Below are positions 7,278 through 14,771 of a stretch of DNA of 14,771 bases, in pieces. The stretch spans positions 1 through 14,771 of the forward strand of contig CAZQEN010000184.1 in assembly GCA_964591605.1 (NCBI GenBank), in the 5' to 3' direction. The first letter of the stretch is position 1, and every line of letters starts with the position of its first letter. The position numbers were made by a program, and so were the translations under genes. The notes under the pieces are model-generated. The model had not been told where the DNA came from, did no database searches, and was given only the letters and a program-made list of their open reading frames with translations. The DNA comes from CAYLLT01 sp964591605 (GTDB taxonomy: Bacteria; Planctomycetota; Phycisphaerae; UBA1845; PWPN01).

Positions 7278-8417
7278 ATGTACAAGGCCTCACCGCGATC
7301 CGTGATGGACCGGCACGTCGCCCTCTACCGTCGCCAGATGGCCGACCAGATCCTGGTGAACTTCATCACGGCCAGAAAGCCCGGCACCATCGGCGATTAC
7401 ATTCCCATCGCGGACCAGAATCCAGACCAGGAGTGGACCGACCGCGAATGTCGCAGCGAGATCGACATGGAGGGCATCATCGGGGAGACCCGCCGGGAAT
7501 GCCTGGGACTCGCCGAACTGCCGGATGACGGGTTGCCGACGGGTTATCCGACCGCACACTTCGGCGAATCGCTTTTTTCGGGCATGCTGGGCGGGAACAT
7601 TCGCTTCGTCGGGACACGCGGCCACACCTGCTCCGGGGCGGAGCCGCTGCTCAACGAGTGGGAGGACCTGCCCAGGCTGCGGTATGGGCATGAGATGCCG
7701 TGGACGCAGCGCTACCTGCGTGCGCTCCGGCGGGCCGCAGAACTGGCCGGCGGAGATTTCTTTTTCTGGCATTTCGTGATGATCGATACCCTCAATCTTG
7801 CGATCGAGCTGAGAGGATCCGAAAATGCCCTGCTGGACACGATGCTTCACCCCGATGAACTCCGCGAGCTCATGCAGTTCGGCGTCGATTACGCCTGCTG
7901 GTTCTACAAGATGGAACAGGAGATCATCGAACGGCACAATCTGGCCGTGGCGCACGGACATCCCTACGCAATCGAGGCGCCTTACGTCGGCCGCGCGTGG
8001 TCAAGTGTGGATGCGTACCTGCTCTGCGACGCCCGCGTCTACCGCGAGATGGGACTGAGCTATCACGCCGAGCTCTTCCGCCGCTGCGGCGGGGGGCTCA
8101 TGCACACGCACGGCGTGCGTCTGCTGGAGATGCTGCCGATGATCGTCGAGATTCCCGATCTGACCGCCGTCCAGGTCGGGCGCGATCTCAAGGAAGATGT
8201 CGAGCTGCCGTTGCTCGAGATCCTTCCCCGGCTCCGGAAGATCGCCGGCGACATTCCGCTCATTCGCTGCACGCTCTGGGAGGACGAATTCGAACAGGGT
8301 CTGCGTGAACACCTGCTGGTGGGCGGCGCCCACTACATGGTGCGATGCGCTGCGATCGAGCCTGATCGCGTGAAGCGCTGGATGGAGCAGGTTCACCGAT
8401 ACCGGTGGTCGGACTGA
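7278..8417 (+). CDS. URO-D superfamily protein (uroporphyrinogen decarboxylase-like / methyltransferase-like)
   Basis: A 379-residue cytoplasmic protein of the uroporphyrinogen decarboxylase superfamily. This TIM-barrel fold also serves corrinoid methyltransferases such as MtaA and CmuA, so family membership does not fix the reaction. Visible segments are the DFFFWHFVMIDTLNLAIEL core, LMHTHGVRLLEMLPMI (H276-T-H278-G) and the C-terminal AHYMVRCAA. In zinc-dependent MtaA/MtbA proteins the H-x-C ligand pair sits in a similar context; here it would be H-x-H, with a Cys near the C terminus. No corrinoid protein gene is nearby. Start ATG 7278 has GAAGG 9 bases upstream; ATG 7269 is too close to that site. 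It is 160 bases after the second membrane gene and probably the last cluster member. A true haem-pathway HemE is unlikely because the N-terminal region and neighbours differ. Confidence 0.7.
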   Translation: MYKASPRSVMDRHVALYRRQMADQILVNFITARKPGTIGDYIPIADQNPDQEWTDRECRSEIDMEGIIGETRRECLGLAELPDDGLPTGYPTAHFGESLFSGMLGGNIRFVGTRGHTCSGAEPLLNEWEDLPRLRYGHEMPWTQRYLRALRRAAELAGGDFFFWHFVMIDTLNLAIELRGSENALLDTMLHPDELRELMQFGVDYACWFYKMEQEIIERHNLAVAHGHPYAIEAPYVGRAWSSVDAYLLCDARVYREMGLSYHAELFRRCGGGLMHTHGVRLLEMLPMIVEIPDLTAVQVGRDLKEDVELPLLEILPRLRKIAGDIPLIRCTLWEDEFEQGLREHLLVGGAHYMVRCAAIEPDRVKRWMEQVHRYRWSD

Positions 8418-8455
8418 TTGAGTATGACAGCTCTCATGACCCATGTATCAGTTGA

Positions 8456-8482
8456 GTCCGTGTCCTGGACGCAACACGGGAC
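8456..8482 (+). terminator. Hairpin after the URO-D gene
   Basis: GTCCGTGT (8456-8463) pairs with ACACGGGAC (8474-8482) with one bulged G, around a 10-base loop, about 40 bases after the stop. There is no T tract, so it is a weak or factor-assisted terminator candidate marking the end of the cluster. Confidence 0.35.
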
Positions 8483-8635
8483 CGCCCAAACCGTGCAGCC
8501 GGTCAAGGAGGGGGATGTTTCAACTTTTTCCGTGTTGCCTGGTGTCGCCCTGCTGCGTTAAACTTGTCTTGCGCACTTGGGTGGCAGCTTCGCCGGCATG
8601 TCTTGTCTGACAGAGGGTTTCACACAGAGGAAGAT

Positions 8636-9493
8636 ATGGTCAGCCCAGTCCGCCGACCGGTGCGTGGCTTCCCTTTGAACCGCGGTGCGCGGGGGCGACG
8701 GACCGGCCGTCTTCAGCATTCAGGGTTCACGCTGATCGAGATCCTCGTGGTGGTTGGCATCATCGCGCTGCTGGTTGCGATCCTGCTGCCGTCCCTGCGA
8801 GCCGCTCGCCGCCAGTCCCAGGCGGCCGTTTGCGGCACACACCTCAGGCAGATTTTCGATGGCATCTTCCTGTACGCACAGGCGAATCGGGAAGTCTTGC
8901 CGCACCTGGGCTGGAAGGCGGATTGGGACCGGATGCGCTATGCCTGGTTCACGCAGATCGCCCCGTACATCCGCCATCAGTACGGCGTCTACGTGTGCCC
9001 GAGTGACGAAACACCCGACAAAGAGGCGGTTTTCATCCAGAACGGGACGATCCGTCTGGCGGCCGCGACGGAGCCGGCCACGACGCTGCTGCTCACGTAT
9101 CGAGGTTCCTGCGACTCGCTGGACGACGGCAAGGTCTGGTCCATCGGCGCTCCCGGCTTCCCGGCCAGGCAACTTTTCCCGATGCCGCGCAGGATCACGG
9201 AATTCAATCGGCCCGCGACGGCCATGCTGATGGTCGAGGGCTTCATCGCAGGCAGACCCGAGCCGTGCTTTCGCTTCGATCATCTGAGCTATCTGCTGGT
9301 GAAGAAAGCGAAGCCGCCTGCGGGCGAGCCGGATTCAATTGCCAGTTTCGGCCGGCACATGGGGCGTTCGAACGTGTTGTTCGCCGATGGTCACGTGGGG
9401 CGTCACACGGTCTGGGAGCTGTACGACATACTGCCCTATCAGCAGCAGTTCAGCGACAAGATGGCAATGCGTTGGACAGGCAGAGGAAGGTAG
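8636..9493 (+). CDS. Prepilin-type N-terminal methylation-domain protein with H-X9-DG motif
   Basis: A 285-residue type IV pilin-like / type II secretion pseudopilin-like protein. A basic leader of 30 residues ends in HSG, then FTLIEILVVVGIIALLVAIL gives the cleavage site G30/F31, mature Glu5 and the hydrophobic helix. Near the C terminus, His, nine residues, then ADGHV form the H-X9-DG motif typical of the large paralogous prepilin-like families of Planctomycetota, Lentisphaerota and Verrucomicrobiota. The function of these proteins is unknown; surface or envelope localisation is likely. Start ATG 8636 has AGAGG 5 bases upstream. No other pilus or secretion genes are present. Its 3' end abuts a truncated gene on the other strand. 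Confidence 0.88.
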   Translation: MVSPVRRPVRGFPLNRGARGRRTGRLQHSGFTLIEILVVVGIIALLVAILLPSLRAARRQSQAAVCGTHLRQIFDGIFLYAQANREVLPHLGWKADWDRMRYAWFTQIAPYIRHQYGVYVCPSDETPDKEAVFIQNGTIRLAAATEPATTLLLTYRGSCDSLDDGKVWSIGAPGFPARQLFPMPRRITEFNRPATAMLMVEGFIAGRPEPCFRFDHLSYLLVKKAKPPAGEPDSIASFGRHMGRSNVLFADGHVGRHTVWELYDILPYQQQFSDKMAMRWTGRGR

Positions 9494-9496
9494 TCG

Positions 9497-9697
9497 GACG
9501 GCATTCTCCCGGAGGGACCCGTCGGCAGCGGTGATGTCGTGGTATGCGCCGACATCGCTCCGGGACGGGATGAGGCAGCCTTCGGAGGAGAGCGCCAGCT
9601 TGATGCCGTCGAAACCGGCGGTCTTCGTCTGCCGGTCGGCAGGGCCGTGGTCCGCCAGTCCGCCGGGAAAGGACCAACTGCTGATGCCGGCCTTCAT
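9497..9697 (-). pseudogene. Truncated sugar phosphate isomerase/epimerase (TIM barrel) N-terminus
   Basis: From ATG 9697, with GAGG 6 bases upstream, the frame reads MKAGISSWSFPGG and then TAGFDGIKLALSSEG. This is the first beta-alpha unit pattern of xylose-isomerase-like TIM-barrel proteins (sugar phosphate isomerase/epimerase). Family members are about 270-320 residues, but similarity fades near residue 60. The frame then runs antisense through the end of the prepilin gene and stops at 9335. The gene starts 100 bases downstream of the aminotransferase stop, same strand, so it was probably its operon partner before a deletion or rearrangement removed the rest. Alternatively a small chimeric protein of 120 residues is made; I think this less likely. 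Confidence 0.65.
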
Positions 9698-9797
9698 GAA
9701 AGTCCTCGGGCATTGCGTGTGACGCCGCGCACCGCCTCACGCCATGAGGCTTGACGATCATCCGCAATGCTCCGGCCAGCCCGTCCAGGAGCGCAGC

Positions 9798-11063
9798 TCA
9801 AACGAACCGCTTTACCGCCTTTGCGAGTTTCTCCACGTTGGCTTCGAGATAGTCGGGCGGGAAAAACAGGTGCAGCCAGTAGCTGCGCGCCTGGACCTCT
9901 TCGGACACCGGGCATGAGCCGGCGTGCGGGCTGCGCGGCGACGGGTCCGCATCTGCACGAATCGGTGTGCCGTAGCCCTCTTTTCCGTAACAGCGGTTAA
10001 AAGCAAACGCGGGCTCGAAGTAGAAGAGCCGGGCGAACGGGCCGCCCTCAAAACCCGCTTCGGCCAGCGCATCGTCCCAGTCCCGGCGCTCCACGCCCTG
10101 TTTGTCGCCCTCGAAGGTGAACATATAGGCATAGTACGAGTGCGTATAGCCCGGCGGCACATACTGCGGCACGAGCCAGGGCACCTGCCTGATGACACGC
10201 TCGTACTCCATCGCCCATTTCGTGCGGTATTCGATGAACTCATCAAGCCGCTCGAGCTGGGCGAGCCCCACGGCCGCGCAGAGCTCCGGCAGTCGATAAT
10301 TCCAGCCGATGTAGTCGTGGATGAGCGCGCCCTGCCAGACGCTCGACTCGGCCGAGACGCAGCGTGCTCCGTGCTCGCCCACCTGCCGCAGCCGCCGGGC
10401 GAGCTCCGGGTCGTTGGTCACCAGCATCCCGCCGTCGCCCGAGGTCATATGCTTGGTCTGCTCGAAGCTGAACGAGCCGCAGTGACCGATCGTCCCGGCG
10501 ATTCGGCCCTTGTCGTCCTTGCCCAGAAAGGTCTGCGCGGAGTCTTCGATGACCATCAGGTTGTGCCGGCGCGCGAGCTCCATGATCGGATCCATCTCGC
10601 ACGGAAGTCCGCTGATGGGAACCGGCATGATCGCCTTGGTCCGCTTGGTGATCTTGCGCTCGACATCACGGGCATCGAGATTGAACGTGCGTCGGTCAAT
10701 GTCCGCGAAAACGGGGGTCCCATTGTGATGCACGACGGCGGCCGCAGAGCAGATAATGGTGAAGGCGGGCACAATCACCTCATCCCCCGGTCCCACGCCG
10801 GCGCATGCGACCGCCGAATGCAGCGTCGAAGTGCCCGAGTTCACCGATATGGCATACTTGACGCCGAACTTTTCGGCGAACGCCCGCTCAAAGCGTCCGT
10901 TCATCAGACCGTGCCGGCTGCTGAGCACGCCGCGGTCCATCACTTCGGCGATGTACTTGCGTTCGTTCCCGGTGAATCGCCAGGCCTGCGGGACGCGCTG
11001 CTCGGCATGACCGCCCACACCCTGCAGGCTCATGGGCCGCGCCTGTCGTATCTTCGTCGACAT
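9798..11063 (-). CDS. DegT/DnrJ/EryC1/StrS-family PLP-dependent aminotransferase
   Basis: A 421-residue fold-type I aminotransferase. Visible features are SGTST (76-80) for phosphate binding, VIEDSAQ with D174 to contact the pyridine nitrogen, and SFEQTKHMTSGDGG with K204 as the Schiff-base lysine. A C-terminal domain follows (DYIGWNYRLPELCAAVGLAQLERL). Members usually aminate keto-sugars or cyclitols such as scyllo-inosose; some act as regulators or sensors. ATG 11063 has GGGAGG 5-6 bases upstream. The length is slightly above the usual 370-400 because of an insertion near DADPSPRSPHAGSC. It is followed on the same strand by the truncated isomerase gene, which suggests a sugar- or inositol-modifying pair. 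It is divergent from the DUF4838 gene. The substrate is not determinable. Confidence 0.9.
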   Translation of the reverse strand: MSTKIRQARPMSLQGVGGHAEQRVPQAWRFTGNERKYIAEVMDRGVLSSRHGLMNGRFERAFAEKFGVKYAISVNSGTSTLHSAVACAGVGPGDEVIVPAFTIICSAAAVVHHNGTPVFADIDRRTFNLDARDVERKITKRTKAIMPVPISGLPCEMDPIMELARRHNLMVIEDSAQTFLGKDDKGRIAGTIGHCGSFSFEQTKHMTSGDGGMLVTNDPELARRLRQVGEHGARCVSAESSVWQGALIHDYIGWNYRLPELCAAVGLAQLERLDEFIEYRTKWAMEYERVIRQVPWLVPQYVPPGYTHSYYAYMFTFEGDKQGVERRDWDDALAEAGFEGGPFARLFYFEPAFAFNRCYGKEGYGTPIRADADPSPRSPHAGSCPVSEEVQARSYWLHLFFPPDYLEANVEKLAKAVKRFV

Positions 11064-11534
11064 TCAGACCTCCCGGTGTCAGTTTGCCGGTTTGCGGCCC
11101 CATGTTACCACAGGCCGCCGGAAATCGCAGCCCGAATCATGGCAAGTGCTCACTCCGCATCCTGGGGTGGTGTCGGCGCGGGCCAGCCAGAGCCAGGGAA
11201 ACGCCATGGGCGATCGACACGAAAGGCTGTAAGCTGCTCGGAATTCGGCGGTTCCTGCTCCGATCGGAAGCAGCGGGACGGGGAGACTCTGGGATGCGAA
11301 AGACTCGATCTGGCATGACGCAACGGGAATTCGGGGGCGGCACGGCGGGGACACTGACCGGCATCAGCATCGTGCCGTGTGCTCGGGTATCGTTTCTCCA
11401 ACAGGGACACCGATACCACAGCGCATCCAACGCTCGCGACCCGACAGAATCGAATCGCGGGAACACGAAGGGGTGAACGCGCGAAGGAATCCTGTTTGGT
11501 TCGACGTCCAAGGACGACTGATGGAGTTGAGTTG
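11064..11534. other. Non-coding divergent region with two inverted repeats
   Basis: I see no gene with a credible start here. Two structures stand out. An imperfect palindrome at 11255-11273 has CTGCT and AGCAG around CCGATCGG. A perfect 7-bp inverted repeat is GGTATCG (11386-11392) with CGATACC (11411-11417), across an 18-base loop. The second lies about 120 bases before the DUF4838 start and could be a leader hairpin or operator. No strong sigma70 promoter was found on either strand. Confidence 0.4.
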
Positions 11535-13973
11535 ATGAAGCCACGAATACTGCTCATGACCGCCCTGCTGTCACTGGCCGCCGTCGTACATCCGGCCGGG
11601 GCGATGTTTACTCTGGTCCGGAATGGTAAGCCTGAGTGCGCCATTGTCATTGCCCGGAAACCGACCTGGAACGCCGAGTACGCCGCCAAAGAGCTTCAGA
11701 GCTATGTTCTGCGGATGAGCGGCGCGAAGATCGAGATATGCTCAGAGGCGGATTCCATTTCTCCTGGCCGCAGGATTCTGGTCGGCCGCAGTAAGCTGAC
11801 CGATGCGATTCCCGATCTCAAGATTCCAGACGGGCTGACCATGAATCTGCGCGAGGAGGGGTATGTTCTTTACTGTAAGGGGGACACGCTTGTTCTGGCC
11901 GGCAATGATACGACCGTCGGCGATGCGCGTACGGATAAACCGCGGTGTCCCATTGTGGAAGGTGCTGCGATGGGCGAATCCATGTACCTGGGTACGCGCT
12001 ACGCGGTATATGACGCGCTCGGGCGGCTTGGCGTGCGCTGGTTCATGCCCGGCGAGTATGGAGAGGTGGTGCCGAAGACGCCGACGCTCGAGCTTCCGGA
12101 CATGTCGGTGGAGGAGCGGCCCGATTTTCCGGTGCGAGCTTATGGGATTTCAACCGATGGGGAGCAGATGACGAAGGACCTGCTCTTGTGGTTGATTCGG
12201 AACCGGATGAACCCCCGCACCGTGGGTTGGTTCGGCATGGTTTCCGATGGATCGCTTTCAAATTACCTGCCGAAGGACCAGGTGAAGATCCATCCTGAGT
12301 GGTTCGCACTTCAATCTGACGGATCGCGCAATCCGAACGCACCCTGCATGAGCGACGAGCTGCGCCGCAACGATCCGAAGCACGCCGGCAGGCCGCGGCT
12401 TATTGACGAAATCATGAAGAAGATCGACGAACCGGCCAACGCCGGACAGCATCTATCCGCATTCGCGCCCGAAGACGGCCCTCCTGCGTGCGCGTGCGAA
12501 CTCTGCCGGAACATGTCGTCCCGATTCCCGGACGGTATGGAGTACGGCCCCCGAACGGAACACGTCACGTCACAGGAGTACTTCTTTTTCGTGAACGGAC
12601 TGTTGGAAGCTGTCGCGAAAAAACATCCTGGCTACCTCCTGGCCACCAACGGCTACTACAACCGCTACCCGCCGCCCGAAGTCGGTCCTGAGTTCAACCG
12701 GCACCGCAATCTGACAGTCATGTTTGCAGATATTATTGCCTGCTCGATGCACGGGTACGATGACCCGCGGTGCTGGCAGAACCGCCAGCAATATGACTAT
12801 CTGAAGCGGTGGTGTGAGCTGAGCGACAAGGTCTGGATCTACGGCTACAACTACTCTCTGGTGAACACGACGGGCGCAATCACCCCGATGACGCGCCGCG
12901 CGATTCGTACCATCCCGCTCATGAGGAAAGCCGGCGCCATCGGGTTCCATGATCTCGACACGACTGACCTGATGCACAATGCGATTGCCTCCTATGTGGC
13001 GCGCTTTGCGCTCGAGTGGAACTGCAGAGTGGATGTGAACGCCATTCTGGCTGACTTTTACCATACGTGGTTTGGTCCCGCAGCCGAAGCGATGCGGGCC
13101 TACTACAACAAACTGGAGTCGGCATTCGATGATGGCCCTTATCACGCCTCCAACTACAGCATTCTCTCATCCGTGTATACGCCCGAGCTGGTGGCCAGGC
13201 TATTAGAGGATATCACTGCGGCGGAGCGCGCGGCCGTGTCTGATGCGGACAAACTGCACGTGCGCATGGAGAGGCTGCAGTTCGATCACCTGCGAATGTA
13301 TGTCGATTCCCTGTGCGCTCAGCGGGAACTGCGGTTCGCGGACGCAGCGAACCTGATAAAGCGAATGCAGAAACCCAAGAAGGAGATGCAGGCAATTACG
13401 AAGTTCGCAGGAGCGTGGGGTTTTGATTACGGCGGGATGCCGGTTCAGGTGGAGCGTATGCAGCGTCTGGCGTCGATGGAGATGCTGGCGGGACTGCCCG
13501 AAAGGGCCCGATTCTGCACGGACAAGCATGATGCGGGCCGGGCCCAGCGCTGGATGGCGCCCGACCATGACGATTCGAAATGGGAGTTATGCAGCACGAG
13601 CGCCGGCTGGCAGAACCAGAATCTCAAAGACCAGGACAGCCTGCCCATGATGGACAGTGAAGGACATCCATACACAGGCATCGGGTGGTACCGGTTTACG
13701 CTTGAACTGCCCCCCGTTCCGGATGGGAAGGAAGCCAGACTGTTCGTGCCGGCATTCGTCAGTCAGGCGTGGGTGTGGGTCAACGGCTATTATGTGGGAC
13801 GCAGCGATTACGCGACGCCCTGGTTGCTGCCCCGGGAATTCGACGTGGAGGTGACTTCGCGATTGAAAGCGGGCCGGAATGTGCTGGCGGTGCGGTTGCT
13901 GGAAGAGAACCCGTATGTCGGTGCCAGCGGCATCTATGAGCGACCCTTCCTCTATGTGAAAAAGAGCGGATGA
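11535..13973 (+). CDS. Secreted DUF4838-domain protein with C-terminal beta-sandwich (putative glycan-acting)
   Basis: An 812-residue exported protein. The signal peptide MKPRILLMTALLSLAAVV... is probably cleaved after AGA (residue 23). Residues about 30-190 resemble the N-terminal domain of alpha-glucuronidases and GH20-type enzymes (YAAKELQSYVLRMSG, then TRYAVYDALGRLGVRWFMPG). The central part matches DUF4838, with SAFAPEDGP and a C319-x-C321-x2-C324 cluster. From about residue 655 a galactose-binding-like sandwich begins (GWYRFTLELPP, VWVNGYYVG, GRNVLAVRL), as in the sugar-binding domain of GH2 enzymes. ATG 11535 was chosen for its signal peptide and a GGAG 8 bases upstream; the frame is open to 11379, but that part is not protein-like. 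The activity of DUF4838 proteins is not established; polysaccharide binding or hydrolysis is inferred from the flanking domains. Confidence 0.85.
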   Translation: MKPRILLMTALLSLAAVVHPAGAMFTLVRNGKPECAIVIARKPTWNAEYAAKELQSYVLRMSGAKIEICSEADSISPGRRILVGRSKLTDAIPDLKIPDGLTMNLREEGYVLYCKGDTLVLAGNDTTVGDARTDKPRCPIVEGAAMGESMYLGTRYAVYDALGRLGVRWFMPGEYGEVVPKTPTLELPDMSVEERPDFPVRAYGISTDGEQMTKDLLLWLIRNRMNPRTVGWFGMVSDGSLSNYLPKDQVKIHPEWFALQSDGSRNPNAPCMSDELRRNDPKHAGRPRLIDEIMKKIDEPANAGQHLSAFAPEDGPPACACELCRNMSSRFPDGMEYGPRTEHVTSQEYFFFVNGLLEAVAKKHPGYLLATNGYYNRYPPPEVGPEFNRHRNLTVMFADIIACSMHGYDDPRCWQNRQQYDYLKRWCELSDKVWIYGYNYSLVNTTGAITPMTRRAIRTIPLMRKAGAIGFHDLDTTDLMHNAIASYVARFALEWNCRVDVNAILADFYHTWFGPAAEAMRAYYNKLESAFDDGPYHASNYSILSSVYTPELVARLLEDITAAERAAVSDADKLHVRMERLQFDHLRMYVDSLCAQRELRFADAANLIKRMQKPKKEMQAITKFAGAWGFDYGGMPVQVERMQRLASMEMLAGLPERARFCTDKHDAGRAQRWMAPDHDDSKWELCSTSAGWQNQNLKDQDSLPMMDSEGHPYTGIGWYRFTLELPPVPDGKEARLFVPAFVSQAWVWVNGYYVGRSDYATPWLLPREFDVEVTSRLKAGRNVLAVRLLEENPYVGASGIYERPFLYVKKSG

Positions 13974-14002
13974 AGGGACCTCCGGAGATATCGCCGTCGA
14001 CA

Positions 14003-14047
14003 ACGCAATGATGTCGGGTCCCAGGCTTCAGGCATCCGGCATTGCGT
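14003..14047. terminator. Bidirectional terminator-like hairpin between convergent genes
   Basis: ACGCAATG (14003-14010) pairs perfectly with CATTGCGT (14040-14047). Inside, ATG/CAT can extend the stem with a bulge, and GGGTCCC sits in the loop. It lies between the stop codons of the two converging genes (13973 and 14058), so it could end transcription from both sides. No long T tract is present. Confidence 0.5.
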
Positions 14048-14057
14048 CGTGCTCCTC

Positions 14058-14771
14058 TCACTTCCACTGTGGCGTGAAGCTGATGGTGTCTACCCAGTAA
14101 CGTGCAGCCGGACCCGTCCGGGTGAGCGACAGGTTGTAGCCCTCGATGGGCGTGCCGTCGTACGGACAGTCCAATGTGTACTGCTTCCAGCCAGCATCCA
14201 CCTGCGCCTCGGTGCTGTAAACGGGCGGCTTGATCTCGTCGAAGGCGATATCGGGTGAGTCGGGATACTGGCGACGCAGGATATCGACGATGCGGGACTC
14301 CCATTTCGCGGGTGCAACCGCGTTCACGCTCACACGCACCGTCGTCGGTCTGTCCGCCCGCAGCCACAACGCCAGCGTGTGACTGTGGGCGGGGATGTGG
14401 CCCAGTTTCAATTCCATTCTCTCATTCGCGAGGAGGCTCTGCTCGCCGGAATGTTTGACTTCCTTGTCGACTGTGCCGGGCACCGTTTCACCGTGGCCCT
14501 TGAGAAACGCAATCTCGGCGGGCGAGAATCCCGATACCAGGGCCGTATTGAGGGTGAGGGGCGTGATTTGGGTGATTTTCAGCTCCTGCGGGCTCACGGT
14601 GACGGGCTCGGTGGAAGTGAGCACGTCATGGTCATCGAGGAGATTGCCGTAGGCCAGCAGTTCCAGTCCCCGCTCGGGCACGGGAATCTCCGCGTTGGCA
14701 CTCGTACCCTTTATGGTGGCCGGAATCGTGTAGTGGTAGCGATACAGCCAGCCATCATGCCAGGGGCGCGT
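14058..14771 (-). CDS. 3' part of a large protein with a CBM-like beta-sandwich (5' end outside window)
   Basis: The reading frame is open from the stop at 14058 to the right edge (238 codons incl. stop), so the start is outside the window. A GTG at 14681 could be mistaken for the start, but upstream codons read on sensibly (WHDGWLYRYHYTIPATIKG). The last 150 residues follow the jelly-roll carbohydrate-binding pattern of CBM4/9-like domains: VKHSGEQSL, HTLALWLRADRPTTVRVSV, DAGWKQYTLDCPY and a terminal YWVDTISF. The protein is probably exported and acts on or binds glycan. The catalytic part, if any, is not visible. It is convergent with the DUF4838 gene, and a shared hairpin separates them. 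Confidence 0.75.
   Translation of the reverse strand, partial: TRPWHDGWLYRYHYTIPATIKGTSANAEIPVPERGLELLAYGNLLDDHDVLTSTEPVTVSPQELKITQITPLTLNTALVSGFSPAEIAFLKGHGETVPGTVDKEVKHSGEQSLLANERMELKLGHIPAHSHTLALWLRADRPTTVRVSVNAVAPAKWESRIVDILRRQYPDSPDIAFDEIKPPVYSTEAQVDAGWKQYTLDCPYDGTPIEGYNLSLTRTGPAARYWVDTISFTPQWK

Noticed and set aside
9393..9398. CACGTG inside the prepilin gene, as another operator copy
   Set aside because: Only the six-base core matches, and it encodes the conserved DGHV segment, so chance and coding constraint explain it.
9924..11318. Long plus-strand open frame of 464 codons
   Set aside because: It is antisense to the aminotransferase, which has clear PLP motifs on the minus strand; no motif or ribosome site supports the plus frame.
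1..14771. CRISPR array, rRNA, complete tRNA, riboswitch, toxin-antitoxin or phage structural genes
   Set aside because: I looked for regular spaced repeats, conserved RNA cores and typical small gene pairs on both strands and saw none that hold up.

Overview
This is GC-rich bacterial DNA (about 60% GC by eye) with no rRNA or housekeeping genes. The gene families point to the PVC group or a neighbouring phylum such as Lentisphaerota, Planctomycetota or Hydrogenedentota. They include a lone prepilin-type protein with an H-X9-DG motif, a DUF4838 secreted protein, a LacI-type regulator beside carbohydrate-type genes, and an atypical URO-D family protein. This assignment is inferred from gene content only.

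Layout. Positions 1-1440 hold an IS4-type transposase gene (9-1409) with an intact DDE/YREK signature. Positions 1441-1800 are a junction with hairpins, short direct repeats and the 3' end of a tRNA lacking its 5' half, which looks like a mobile-element attachment scar. Positions 1816-8417 are the most interesting part. A leftward LacI-type regulator (1879-2940) has a near-consensus promoter. It is divergent from a rightward cluster: a three-domain protein (3538-6120), two half-size EamA-type membrane proteins (6144-6695 and 6698-7117) and a URO-D family protein (7278-8417). Near-identical 26-bp boxes centred on a TGACACGTGTCA palindrome lie downstream of lacI (1816-1841) and over the cluster promoter (3446-3471). 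A 12-base copy of the core lies inside the first structural gene (4786-4797).

Positions 8636-9493 encode a prepilin-type protein. It runs convergently into the truncated start of a sugar-isomerase-like TIM-barrel gene (9497-9697, minus strand), which follows a DegT-type aminotransferase gene (9798-11063, minus). A 470-bp non-coding region with hairpins separates this from a secreted DUF4838 protein (11535-13973, plus). That gene is convergent, across a shared hairpin, with the 3' part of a CBM-like secreted protein that runs off the right edge (14058-14771, minus).

How they may work together. I infer a LacI-controlled uptake and processing module for an unknown small metabolite, probably sugar-derived. 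The split EamA pair would be the transporter. The URO-D protein and the fusion protein would act on the substrate or sense it. The fusion is the most novel item: its nitrilase-fold domain has lost all three catalytic residues, while its deacetylase-like domain keeps a plausible D-H-H metal site. The right-hand genes fit the extracellular glycan degradation common in these phyla but share no visible regulatory element with the LacI module.
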